A stretch of 64,000 nt of DNA from Mucilaginibacter rubeus (GTDB lineage: Bacteria; Bacteroidota; Bacteroidia; Sphingobacteriales; Sphingobacteriaceae), in contig NZ_BMKD01000001.1 in NCBI RefSeq assembly GCF_014643835.1, forward strand, positions 744,001-808,000, in the 5' to 3' direction. Under the pieces are notes generated by a model. The model was not told the origin of the DNA and made no database searches. It saw nothing but the letters and a program-made list of their open reading frames with translations. The translations under genes and the position numbers were made by a program. Positions 1-7,859 of the stretch are shown here, piece after piece. The first letter of the stretch is position 1; the number at the start of each line of letters is the position of its first letter.

Positions 1-979
1 AACCTTTTTGCTTTTGCTCAAAAACGTTGGTAGCCAGCCATTGCTCATAGCGCAGCGGGTTGCTGATGGTTACTTCAGGATAGCTATCAGTTGGTGGTAA
101 AGCCGGGGCATCAACAGTATCCCGGTTGATAGGGTATGATTTTACTTTGTTGGCAGTACGCTCGATTTTGGTTAAACGCAATACTTCATCCAGACCTAAT
201 TTTTGGATAAGGTATTTCATACGGGCTTTGTTGCGGTTATTGCGTTCGCCGTAACGGTCAAAAACACGGATCACTGATTCGATATAAGGGATCAGCTGAT
301 CTTCTGGTAAGAACTCTTCAACAATACTGGCTAAAATTGGCTGTGCACCTAAACCGCCGCCAAGCATGATCTTAAACCCACGTTCGCCATTGGCGTTTAT
401 TTTAGGGATAGCACCGATATCATGAATGTATGAAAACGCTGTATCCTCATCGCTTGACGAGAAAGATATTTTAAATTTGCGGCCCATTTCCTGGCATATC
501 GGGTTACGCAGAAAATAATCAAACGTAGCATATGCGTAAGGGGAAACGTCAAATGGTTCTTTTGGGTCAATACCTGCAGTAGGAGAGGCTGTAACATTAC
601 GCACGGTATTGCCACATGCTTCGCGCAGGGTGATGTCATCCTGTGCAAGCTTAGCCCAAAGCTGGGGTGTACGGTCAAGACTTACATAGTGGATCTGGAT
701 GTCCTGGCGGGTGGTAAGGTGGAGATTACTGCTCCCAAACTCGTCAGAAATCTCGGCAATCTTCAATAGTTGCTTAAAGCTAACTTTACCAAAAGGTAGT
801 TTAATACGTACCATTTGCACGCCTGGCTGACGCTGGCCATAAACACCGCGCGCCAAGCGCAAGCTTCTGAATTTTTCATCATGAATTTTACCTTCACGAA
901 AAGCATGGATCTTTTTTTCAAGATCTATAATATCCTTCTCAACAATAGGGTTCTCCAGTTCCGTTCTGAAGCTCTGCAT
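1..979 (-). CDS. Sulfite/nitrite reductase (siroheme, ferredoxin-type), C-terminus beyond window
   Basis: Only the N-terminal 326 residues lie in the window; the left edge cuts the gene. Residues about 40-105 form the ferredoxin-like half-domain of the NirA/CysI family, with RGVYGQRQPGVQMVRIKLP (44-62) and LTTRQDIQIHYV (88-99). EACGNTVRNV (120-129) begins the siroheme-binding domain. The 4Fe-4S cysteines would lie in the missing part. The family reduces sulfite to sulfide or nitrite to ammonia with six electrons; sequence alone does not separate the two. The cysteine-codon leader upstream (1055-1135) favours sulfite reduction for cysteine synthesis. The start is the ATG at 977-979, just after the terminator hairpin. 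An Rrf2 regulator gene lies upstream on the same strand. Confidence 0.85.
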   Translation of the reverse strand, partial: MQSFRTELENPIVEKDIIDLEKKIHAFREGKIHDEKFRSLRLARGVYGQRQPGVQMVRIKLPFGKVSFKQLLKIAEISDEFGSSNLHLTTRQDIQIHYVSLDRTPQLWAKLAQDDITLREACGNTVRNVTASPTAGIDPKEPFDVSPYAYATFDYFLRNPICQEMGRKFKISFSSSDEDTAFSYIHDIGAIPKINANGERGFKIMLGGGLGAQPILASIVEEFLPEDQLIPYIESVIRVFDRYGERNNRNKARMKYLIQKLGLDEVLRLTKIERTANKVKSYPINRDTVDAPALPPTDSYPEVTISNPLRYEQWLATNVFEQKQKG

Positions 980-1001
980 ATTCTATGTATTAATCTTTTA
1001 T

Positions 1002-1033
1002 AAAAAAGCCCCTTTGGCTGTGGCTAAAGAGGC
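1002..1033 (-). terminator. Intrinsic terminator hairpin inside the sulfite reductase leader (attenuator)
   Basis: Read on the minus strand, arms GCCTCTTTAGC and GCCAAAGGGGC pair over 11 positions (one G.U, one mismatch) around the loop CACA. Six T follow at 1007-1002. The hairpin stands after the promoter and leader ORF and 22 nt before the start codon of the reductase, so it must be read through for the gene to be expressed. Confidence 0.75.
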
Positions 1034-1054
1034 ATATATGGTTAAATATTACGT

Positions 1055-1135
1055 TTACAGCCTCGTTTTCTCATTGCACATATAGCAATAAGTCAGCTGG
1101 TTAAGACAAGTAATATTAATGCTCTCACGATTCAT
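1055..1135 (-). CDS. Leader peptide with three Cys codons upstream of sulfite reductase
   Basis: A 26-codon ORF (ATG at 1133-1135, TAA at 1055-1057) contains cysteines at positions 10, 17 and 20, the last two in YCYMC. Its last codons (GAGGCTGT on the minus strand, 1064-1057) are complementary to parts of the downstream terminator: GCCTC at 1033-1029 or ACAGCC at 1021-1016. A ribosome that stops at Cys 17 or 20 would leave this stretch free to break the terminator, while one that reaches the stop codon would cover it. The ATG lies 4 nt after a perfect TAnnTTTG box, so the ORF is probably leaderless. The ORF and complementarity are visible; translation and attenuation are inferred. Confidence 0.55.
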   Translation of the reverse strand: MNRESINITCLNQLTYCYMCNEKTRL

Positions 1136-1139
1136 TTCC

Positions 1140-1147
1140 CAAATATA
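1140..1147 (-). promoter_or_regulatory. Bacteroidota -7 promoter box for the leader and sulfite reductase
   Basis: TATATTTG on the minus strand matches TAnnTTTG exactly. The expected transcription start is within a few bases of the leader ATG. No clear TTG -33 box is seen. Confidence 0.5.
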
Positions 1148-1219
1148 TATATAGTATACGGAAAAAGTAGCATTTAATTTAAAAAAACTGTGTTATGACA
1201 GTTTTATGAAGTTTTAAAA

Positions 1220-1654
1220 TTAAACGCTGATGAGGGTGGTTTCGCGTTTGATGATATCGGCGATGCTGGTTTCGCTTAATATTTTAAGTGTGGCATCTCT
1301 TACATCAACAAATACATCCCTTATGCCGCAAGTGCTTTCCTGGTGGCATTCATCGCATTTGTGGTAAAAGTTTAAGCTGGCGCAGGGCACCATGGCAATA
1401 GGTCCGTCGGTTATACGCATGATACTTACCAGGAATATTTCTTTGGGATCGCGGTTAAGGCTGTAGCCACCACCTGCTCCTTTTTTGCTGTAAAGAAACC
1501 CCGCATTGCGCAGATCAAGCAGTATCTGCTCAAGAAACTTTTTAGGGATTCGTTCAATTTCGGCAATCTTCGAAATTTGCATAGGCGGCTGGTCCATGTT
1601 CTTGCCAAGAACCACAAGTGCCTTTATAGCATACTTAGTTTTTTTTGAAAGCAT
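1220..1654 (-). CDS. Rrf2-family transcriptional regulator
   Basis: The 144-residue protein has the family layout: an N-terminal winged helix (residues 1-65, ending in the wing KKGAGGGYSLNRDP at 57-70) and a C-terminal dimerisation helix. Between them are four cysteines at 91, 100, 103 and 109. IscR and NsrR bind an Fe-S cluster with three cysteines in this loop, whereas CymR (cysteine repressor) lacks them, so a cluster or thiol sensor is likely here. It stands directly upstream of the sulfite reductase leader on the same strand and is a candidate regulator of sulfur assimilation or of Fe-S supply to the reductase. Confidence 0.88.
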   Translation of the reverse strand: MLSKKTKYAIKALVVLGKNMDQPPMQISKIAEIERIPKKFLEQILLDLRNAGFLYSKKGAGGGYSLNRDPKEIFLVSIMRITDGPIAMVPCASLNFYHKCDECHQESTCGIRDVFVDVRDATLKILSETSIADIIKRETTLISV

Positions 1655-1672
1655 TTTCTAAAATAAAACTCA

Positions 1673-1680
1673 CAAAGGTA
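1673..1680 (-). promoter_or_regulatory. -7 promoter box of the Rrf2 gene
   Basis: TACCTTTG on the minus strand matches TAnnTTTG and lies 18 nt before the start codon. A -33 TTG is not evident. Confidence 0.4.
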
Positions 1681-1771
1681 AATAAAGATATTCTCTAAAT
1701 TAACTATTTTTTCGAGTAATATTATAGATTATATAGAAAGGATATTTTATACAGACATTGTTATATAAAAG

Positions 1772-2056
1772 TTACAACTGATGCCTGTCTGAATGACCGA
1801 GGCTTTTACCCGGGTTAACTTTATCACGAACGGCCTGTTTTAACTCTTTGATTTCTGGGAAATGGCCATCAAGCTTGCGGTCAAACAGCGTTTCTTCATC
1901 AATGCTTATCGTATATCTGCCGCTCACTTCGCTTGGTTTTAAGGTAACCCCATTTAGGTCATCGGTAAAGGTTGTAAGCAGTTCCTGGGCCATATAAGCG
2001 GCACGCATCATCCAGTTGCATTTTGGGCAATATTCAATAATTATAGTTGGTTTCAT
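1772..2056 (-). CDS. SelT/SelW/SelH-family (Rdx) thioredoxin-like protein
   Basis: This 94-residue protein starts MKPTIIIEYCPKCNW. CPKC at 10-13 is the CxxC redox motif of the family, with cysteine where animals use selenocysteine. The length and the segment GVTLKPSEVSGRYTISID fit a small thioredoxin-like fold. The family is thought to carry out thiol redox reactions, but no substrate is known for bacterial members. Its ATG overlaps the stop of the upstream MOSC gene by 4 nt, implying translational coupling. Confidence 0.85.
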   Translation of the reverse strand: MKPTIIIEYCPKCNWMMRAAYMAQELLTTFTDDLNGVTLKPSEVSGRYTISIDEETLFDRKLDGHFPEIKELKQAVRDKVNPGKSLGHSDRHQL

Positions 2057-2898
2057 GCTGTTGTGATTGGTTGCTTTGCTACAATAAATCTATCCTCAGT
2101 ATGGGTACTTAAAACCTTAAGTTCGTCACCCACAGAAATTATGCCTGTATTTTCATGTACCAGGTTTTGTCCAAACATGATCTTATTGTTTTTCATACGG
2201 TAAGAAGCCAGGGTTTTTAGAGGCTCCTTAGCTTTCAGGGCTGTTTGCTGATCGATGGTGGTTAACACACAACGTGCGCAAAGTTTTGCCCCGTAGAAGG
2301 TTATCCCTGCTATTGTTATCTGGTTCATCAGGTCCTCGCTATAAGCATCACCGCCGGTAAAAACTATATTGGGACGAAAGCGGTTCATTGGCAAAGGCAA
2401 TGGCATTCGTTTGTTAAGGTCATTAAGCGAAGCCTGCCCAATAAGCAGGAAAGGATAGGCATCTGCAAATGAAGTGATCATGCCGGGTTTGGCGTAGCGC
2501 TGGTCAACTTCGCGTTCACTGTCATCGGGCATGTAAACGAGGCGGCATTTCATATTGAGTGCTTCGCTGAACCACTGGTCAAATCCATTATTTATGTATT
2601 GTCCCATGCAGGTGTCGTCCCATACAGTAAATTGTTGTAAGGGGTTTCTTTCGCCATTAAATGGAATTAATAATGACCCGCCCGAATGATGATGTACAGC
2701 TACACCATCAGTTTCTACTGTCGTTTTGATCAGTGCCATTTGCGGAAACTCCCGTTGGGTTATAAAGTGCCCGTGTTCATTAACCAGCATCCAACGCCTG
2801 TCGTGTTGTAAACCGCGACGGGTAACCTCCGCATTTTGTACCGCAACGCCGCCCAATGATTTAATAGGGTAGATGTATAATTCGCTTACTTGTAGCAT
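2053..2898 (-). CDS. MOSC-domain protein (YcbX/mARC-like)
   Basis: From the ATG at 2896-2898 the protein is 281 residues and begins MLQVSELYIYPIKSLGG, the usual N-terminus of the MOSC N-terminal beta-barrel domain; an in-frame extension to 2994 looks unlike the family. The C-terminal half is the MOSC domain, with the conserved GAKLCARCVLTTIDQ, whose cysteine ligates molybdenum in mARC-type enzymes. YcbX and mARC reduce N-hydroxylated compounds using molybdenum cofactor and separate electron-transfer partners. No 2Fe-2S domain is fused here, so an external donor is needed. The 4-nt overlap with the SelW-like gene makes that protein a possible partner. Confidence 0.85.
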   Translation of the reverse strand: MLQVSELYIYPIKSLGGVAVQNAEVTRRGLQHDRRWMLVNEHGHFITQREFPQMALIKTTVETDGVAVHHHSGGSLLIPFNGERNPLQQFTVWDDTCMGQYINNGFDQWFSEALNMKCRLVYMPDDSEREVDQRYAKPGMITSFADAYPFLLIGQASLNDLNKRMPLPLPMNRFRPNIVFTGGDAYSEDLMNQITIAGITFYGAKLCARCVLTTIDQQTALKAKEPLKTLASYRMKNNKIMFGQNLVHENTGIISVGDELKVLSTHTEDRFIVAKQPITTA

Positions 2899-3089
2899 GG
2901 GGTAAAAATAAATAAAAGAACCATGGTTTTCAGGATTAGAGGATTTCATGATGGCTGAATAAAACTTATTATCAAGGTAATCCATCAATCCCATAAATCG
3001 TGGTTCACACTTTTCTTCACAATCGATTGCTATATCGATTTTTAATTAATATAATTGTTTTATCCAATCTCAAAACCAATTTATAAACT

Positions 3090-4799
3090 ATGCCATTAAG
3101 TAATATAAACGGCAAGGCTAAGGCTAATAATACCTATGATGCCATTGTAATAGGGTCAGGCATCAGCGGTGGCTGGGCAGCAAAAGAGTTATCCGAACTT
3201 GGCTTGAAAACCATTATGCTTGAACGGGGCCGAAACTTTGAGCACATTAAAGATTATAAAACTGCTAATCAGGACCCCTGGGACCGACATCATGCCGGTT
3301 CGCCAACCCAAGCCCAGCGCAAGCAACGCCCGGTGATCTCACGCAACTGGGGAGCGACCGAACCCATTATGGATTACTGGACTGACGAACAGGCCGCACC
3401 ATATACCGAGATTAAACCGTTTAACTGGTGGCGTTCATACCAGCTTGGCGGTCGCTCCATTTTATGGGGCAGGCAAAGCTACCGCTGGAGTGATTTTGAT
3501 TTTGAAGCAAATGCCAAAGATGGGTGGGCCATTGACTGGCCTATTCGATATAAAGACCTTGCACCCTGGTATGATCATGTAGAGAAATTTGCAGGAATCA
3601 GCGGCTCATTGGAAGGCTTACCGCAACTGCCCGATGGTCATTATTTACCGCCGATGGACATGAACGTGGTCGAAAAGGATGTTGCTGCCCGGATCAAGAA
3701 AAACTATAACGGAGCAAGGCATATGATTATTGGTCGTTCCGCGAATTTAACAGCCGCAATTCCGGGACGTACGGCCTGCCAATTCAGGAACCGGTGCTGG
3801 GAGGGTTGCCCTTTTGGAGGATACTTCAGCACGCAATCATCAACTTTGCCTGCTGCTTTGGCAACCGGCAATTTAACGGTCAGGCCATTTTCTATCGTTA
3901 CTAAGATATTGTATGATAAGGATACAAAAAAAGCCAAAGGGGTAGAGGTGCTTGATGCCGAAACCAACCAAACTTATGAGTATTATTCAAAGATCGTTTT
4001 TGTAAACGCCTCTGCTTTGAACAGCGCCTGGGTATTGATGAATTCGGCTACCGAAATTTGGCCTGATGGTTTGGGCAGCAGCAGCGGAGAGTTAGGCCAT
4101 AACATTATGGATCATCATTACAATCTCGGCGCAAGCGGATTGGTTGAAGGTTTTGAAGATAAATATTATTACGGTCGCCGGGCCAACGGTATTTATGTTG
4201 CGCGTTTTGCCAACCTGTTTGGCGATAAACGCGATTACCTGCGTGGTTTCGGTTACCAGGGCGCGGCAAGCCGTATGGGATGGAGCCGTGAGATTGCTGA
4301 ATTGAACATTGGAGCCGACTATAAAGACGCACTTACAGAGCCAGGTCCGTGGACTATAGGCTTAAGCGGTTTTGGTGAATTGCTGCCTTATCACGAAAAT
4401 AAAATTACCCTTGATAAAACCCGCAAGGACAAATGGGGGTTGCCTATTTTAGCGATGGATGCTGAGATCAAAGAAAACGAAAAGAAAATGCGCTTTGATA
4501 TTGTAAGAGAAGCCAAAGCGATGCTTGAAAGTGCTGGTGTAAAAAACATTGAAACCCACGACCGCGGCCACAACGTTGGCGATGGAATTCACGAAATGGG
4601 TACTGCAAGGATGGGACGCGACCCCAAAACATCAGTATTGAATGGCAACAACCAGGTATGGGACGCCAAAAACGTCTTTGTTACCGATGGCGCAGCTATG
4701 ACCTCATCAGCATGTCAAAACCCATCATTAACGTACATGGCAATGACGGCCCGCGCCGCTCATTTTGCTGTAGATGAATTGAAGAAAGGGAATTTATAA
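3090..4799 (+). CDS. GMC oxidoreductase (gluconate/sugar dehydrogenase-like)
   Basis: The 569-residue flavoprotein has the N-terminal FAD dinucleotide motif GSGISG (22-27) with LERGRNF after it. The GMC C-terminal domain contains HEMGTARMG (501-509) and NPSLTYMAMTARAA, where the active-site His and Asn lie. It most resembles the membrane-associated gluconate 2-dehydrogenase large subunit group, which oxidises sugars or sugar acids. The small subunit 3 usual for that group is not adjacent, and no signal peptide or Tat motif is visible. It is divergent from the MOSC gene and followed by a ThuA-like gene, a pairing common in Bacteroidota sugar catabolism. Confidence 0.85.
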   Translation: MPLSNINGKAKANNTYDAIVIGSGISGGWAAKELSELGLKTIMLERGRNFEHIKDYKTANQDPWDRHHAGSPTQAQRKQRPVISRNWGATEPIMDYWTDEQAAPYTEIKPFNWWRSYQLGGRSILWGRQSYRWSDFDFEANAKDGWAIDWPIRYKDLAPWYDHVEKFAGISGSLEGLPQLPDGHYLPPMDMNVVEKDVAARIKKNYNGARHMIIGRSANLTAAIPGRTACQFRNRCWEGCPFGGYFSTQSSTLPAALATGNLTVRPFSIVTKILYDKDTKKAKGVEVLDAETNQTYEYYSKIVFVNASALNSAWVLMNSATEIWPDGLGSSSGELGHNIMDHHYNLGASGLVEGFEDKYYYGRRANGIYVARFANLFGDKRDYLRGFGYQGAASRMGWSREIAELNIGADYKDALTEPGPWTIGLSGFGELLPYHENKITLDKTRKDKWGLPILAMDAEIKENEKKMRFDIVREAKAMLESAGVKNIETHDRGHNVGDGIHEMGTARMGRDPKTSVLNGNNQVWDAKNVFVTDGAAMTSSACQNPSLTYMAMTARAAHFAVDELKKGNL

Positions 4800-4800
4800 T

Positions 4801-4938
4801 TTGGTGATTAGTGAGTGGTTGATTAGGTGAATGGTTTGGCACTAATTGTCAAGTTTTAATTAACCACTCACTTAATCAACCATTCATCAAACATAAAACT
4901 CAATACTCACTTAATCAATATATCAACCACTCACCAAC
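4801..4938 (+). repeat. Intergenic mosaic of direct and inverted repeats
   Basis: The sequence between the GMC and ThuA genes is built from variants of one short unit. ACTCACTTAATCAA occurs at 4866-4879 and 4905-4918. GTGAGTGGTTGATTA near 4811-4825 is the reverse complement of material at about 4861-4880 and 4922-4934. It could fold into alternative hairpins. No gene is seen in it. Confidence 0.6.
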
Positions 4939-4939
4939 T

Positions 4940-5653
4940 ATGAAAAAACTACTTACCATTTGCCTTTTAATAGGCGCACTAATAAGCCAGGTACTTGCTA
5001 AAGATAAGGTACTGATATTTTGTAAAACCGCGGGATTCCCTCATAAATCAATAGCGGTAGGCGTAACTGCAATAATTAAACTGGGGCAGGAAAATAATTT
5101 TGATACAGACAGTACCACTGATGCCGCGAGGTTTACGGTAGATAATTTAAAACAATATAAGGCGGTAATATTTTTAAACACCACCGGCGATGTTTTAAAT
5201 GATGCCCAACAAACTGCATTTGAGCAATATATTAAGGCCGGCGGCGGTTTTGTTGGTGTTCATTCCGCAACTGACACCGAGTATGAATGGCCATGGTATG
5301 GTAAACTGGTAGGGGCTTATTTTAAAAGTCATCCAAAACAACAGGAAGCAACATTACATGTGGTCGACCGTAATTTTATTGCCACTAAACATCTGCCCGA
5401 AACCTGGAAGCGATGGGACGAATGGTATAACTATAAATGGATAGGTGATGATCTGCACGTACTGATCAAAATAGATGAGAAAAGCTACACCGGCGGCGAA
5501 AACGGTGATAATCACCCAATGGCATGGTATCATAACTTCGATGGCGGCAGGGCCTTTTATACCGAATTAGGTCATACTGATGAATCATATGCTGATCCAT
5601 TATATTTGAACCATCTGTTAGGTGGTATCAAATATGCGATGGGAAGTAAATAG
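4940..5653 (+). CDS. ThuA-domain protein (trehalose-utilisation-like), exported
   Basis: This 237-residue protein has a signal peptide (about 1-20, ending QVLA). It is followed by a class I glutamine-amidotransferase-like ThuA fold with GGGFVGVHSATDTEYEWPWY and SHPKQQEATLHVVD, typical of Bacteroidota ThuA-like proteins. ThuA is linked to trehalose or sucrose catabolism in rhizobia, where it acts with an oxidoreductase; the true reaction of the Bacteroidota branch is not established. Placement after a GMC sugar oxidoreductase suggests the two work on the same oxidised sugar in the periplasm. Confidence 0.85.
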   Translation: MKKLLTICLLIGALISQVLAKDKVLIFCKTAGFPHKSIAVGVTAIIKLGQENNFDTDSTTDAARFTVDNLKQYKAVIFLNTTGDVLNDAQQTAFEQYIKAGGGFVGVHSATDTEYEWPWYGKLVGAYFKSHPKQQEATLHVVDRNFIATKHLPETWKRWDEWYNYKWIGDDLHVLIKIDEKSYTGGENGDNHPMAWYHNFDGGRAFYTELGHTDESYADPLYLNHLLGGIKYAMGSK

Positions 5654-5781
5654 TCTGAATCAGAATTTACAGAATTAAAGAATTTTCAGAATAGCCATAA
5701 TAAAAGAGCCTTACTAATCGAAACTTAGTAAGGCCTTTTTGATTCTCTTAATTTTTCAATTCTGTAAATTCTGATTCAGAC
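5653..5781. repeat. Large palindrome with nested bidirectional terminator between convergent genes
   Basis: A perfect 24-bp inverted repeat (5653-5676 with 5758-5781, left arm beginning GTCTGAATCAGAATTTACAG) encloses a second hairpin, GCCTTACTAA / TTAGTAAGGC (5708-5734), followed by TTTTT. Weaker complementarity continues inside the outer arms. It fills the whole gap between the ThuA and MFS genes, and its left arm begins in the ThuA stop codon. It probably ends transcription from both sides. The outer arms resemble a repeated intergenic element of Bacteroidota rather than a simple terminator. Confidence 0.75.
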
Positions 5782-5783
5782 AA

Positions 5784-7043
5784 TTACGCATGCTGTATCG
5801 CTTCAACAAGCGCTTTATTATGTTTATATCTGAACACAAACGGGAAGATAATAGCAATTACCAAAGCATACCCGGCAAACGTAAGCCAGATCCCATGCCA
5901 ATCTTTACCACCGCCCGGCAGCAAAAAGAAATGATCGATAATAAGGCCGCTTGCGATGCTTCCGAAGAATGCCCCGAAACCGTTTACCATCATCATAAAC
6001 AGGCCTTGTGCACTTGCCCTGATATCAGGAGTAGCCTGTGTTTCAACAAACAGCGAGCCCGATATATTGAAGAAGTCGAAAGCCATACCGTAAACAATGC
6101 ATGATAAAACAATCATCCATAAACCACCGGCTGGATCGCCAAAGGCAAAAAGGCCAAATCGTAACACCCAGGCCAGCATACTAAATAACATTACATACTT
6201 AATACCGAATTTGCGCAGAAAGAACGGGATCAGTAAAATAAAAAACGTTTCAGAAAACTGGGAAATAGACATGATAATGGCCGGGTATTTTACGCCGACC
6301 GAATCTTTATAAATGGCTATATTTTTAAAGTCTTGTATAAAGGTATCACCGTACGCATTGGTAAGTTGCAGTGCTGCGCCCAAAAGCATCGAAAATGCAA
6401 AGAAAATAGCAAACTTTGGATCTTTGAATAGTTTAAAGGCATTTAGCCCCAATGAATCAACAAACGATTTGTTATTTGCTTTGGCCGAAAGTGGCGGGCA
6501 TTTAGGAAGACTAAAAGAATAAATGCCAAGTGCAAGGGCTACGGCCGATGCAATATAAAACTGGTTGGGAGAGGTTTCGTTGTGTGTGAGACTCACTGTC
6601 CACAACGCAGCTATGAATCCAATAGTTCCCCAAATCCTGATAGGAGGATAATCTTTAACTACATCTTTGTTGTTACTTTTTAACGCCGAATATGCCACTG
6701 TTATTGATAATGAAAGGGTTGGCATATAAAAGATCATGTTGATCAGCATTACCCAGAAAAAGGCGGAAGGACTGGTAATTAAAGGCAAGGTAAATAAGGA
6801 TGCCGCCCCTAAAATATGCATGATACCGTAAAGCTTTTCAGCATTGATAAACCTATCGGCTATGATACCGGTAAGGGCAGGCATAAATATTGCCGAAATA
6901 CCCATGGTACTGAAGATTGCCCCAAATTGTGCGCCCGACCAATGTTTATCCTGGAACCAGTATGCACCAATGGTAAGCAACCAGGCACCCCAGATAAAAA
7001 ATTGCATAAAATTCATCAGTATTAAGCGGAACTTAATATTCAT
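5784..7043 (-). CDS. MFS transporter, nucleoside:H+ symporter (NupG) type
   Basis: The 419-residue protein has about 12 hydrophobic segments and the NupG/XapB-like N-terminus FRLILMNFMQFFIWGAWLLT, followed by GAIFSTMGISAIFMPALTGIIADR. Members import nucleosides with protons, but the Bacteroidota branch is often found beside sugar oxidoreductase and ThuA genes and may carry other small polar compounds. It is convergent with the ThuA gene across the palindrome. Its promoter is not obvious. Confidence 0.82.
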   Translation of the reverse strand: MNIKFRLILMNFMQFFIWGAWLLTIGAYWFQDKHWSGAQFGAIFSTMGISAIFMPALTGIIADRFINAEKLYGIMHILGAASLFTLPLITSPSAFFWVMLINMIFYMPTLSLSITVAYSALKSNNKDVVKDYPPIRIWGTIGFIAALWTVSLTHNETSPNQFYIASAVALALGIYSFSLPKCPPLSAKANNKSFVDSLGLNAFKLFKDPKFAIFFAFSMLLGAALQLTNAYGDTFIQDFKNIAIYKDSVGVKYPAIIMSISQFSETFFILLIPFFLRKFGIKYVMLFSMLAWVLRFGLFAFGDPAGGLWMIVLSCIVYGMAFDFFNISGSLFVETQATPDIRASAQGLFMMMVNGFGAFFGSIASGLIIDHFFLLPGGGKDWHGIWLTFAGYALVIAIIFPFVFRYKHNKALVEAIQHA

Positions 7044-7236
7044 ATGGTACCGGGTTTAAATAATTTTAGTCAGTGTTAAATTAAAAGCGGAAAGTAGTGA
7101 AATAAATGTAAATCAGAAAGCTACAAGTGTAGAAATTACGATTGTTAAACAGAAATCCGGGGTTGGATTTCTGTTTAATATTATTATTTGTGATAAATTA
7201 TCTTTTGGCAAATCCGAAATCGAAAATCCGAAATCA

Positions 7237-7836
7237 TTAGGATGCTTTACGCTTGTTCAGTTCATCGCGGATCTTGGCGGCTTTTTCGTATGATTCTTCG
7301 GCCAGGGCTTCCTGGAGTTTGGTTTTCAGCTCCTCGGTACTGATAGAAGCATAACCGCTCACTGATGCGCTCACCGATTTTTCTTCGGGCGTTTCGTTGA
7401 TATTTTCCAGGTAAACAAAATCGTTGCCTTCTATAACAATGCCCGCAGTTGAAAGAATAAATTCATAAGTGAAGATAGGACAGTCAAAGCGTACAGCTAC
7501 TGCAATAGCGTCAGAAGTGCGGGCATCTATTTCTACAGAACGCTTTCCGTCGCTGCAAACCAGTTTGGCATAAAATATCCCATCAACCAAATTATAGATG
7601 ATCACTTCCTGAACTTCAATCTGGTAAGCCTGGGCGAAGCTTTTGAACAGGTCGTGCGTAAGCGGGCGGCTTGGGGTCATTTTTTCTATTTCGATAGCGA
7701 TAGCCTGAGCTTCAAAGCTTCCGATGATAATAGGCAAGCGACGACGGCCGCTAACCTCGCCTAAAACAAGTGCATAGGCGCCCGATTGAGTTTGACTGTA
7801 TGATAAGCCGACAATATCAAGCTTTATTTTTTTCAT
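7237..7836 (-). CDS. Bifunctional nuclease-domain protein with C-terminal UVR motif
   Basis: From the ATG at 7834-7836 the protein has 199 residues. Residues 1-135 form the BFN domain (DUF151) with LVLGEVSGRRRLPIIIG and DARTSDAIAVAVR. The last 40 residues (TEELKTKLQEALAEESYEKAAKIRDEL) match the UVR motif of UvrB/UvrC, a coiled protein-interaction hairpin. BFN proteins were described as having DNase and RNase activity in plants, but their bacterial role is unclear. It is the third gene after etfB and etfA, 23 nt behind etfA, so it is probably co-transcribed. Two earlier in-frame ATGs extend only to 7851. Confidence 0.85.
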   Translation of the reverse strand: MKKIKLDIVGLSYSQTQSGAYALVLGEVSGRRRLPIIIGSFEAQAIAIEIEKMTPSRPLTHDLFKSFAQAYQIEVQEVIIYNLVDGIFYAKLVCSDGKRSVEIDARTSDAIAVAVRFDCPIFTYEFILSTAGIVIEGNDFVYLENINETPEEKSVSASVSGYASISTEELKTKLQEALAEESYEKAAKIRDELNKRKAS

Positions 7837-7859
7837 GTTATTCCCCATCACACCTGTAT

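Noticed and set aside
397-678. 93-codon frame on the minus strand
   Set aside because: It lies inside the sulfite reductase coding region in another frame and has no family pattern.
815-1003. 62-codon frame on the plus strand across the start of sulfite reductase
   Set aside because: Antisense to a clear gene, no signal of its own.
2899-2994. N-terminal extension of the MOSC protein
   Set aside because: The extra 32 residues are unlike the family, whose usual start (MLQVSELYIYPIKSLGG) is at 2898.
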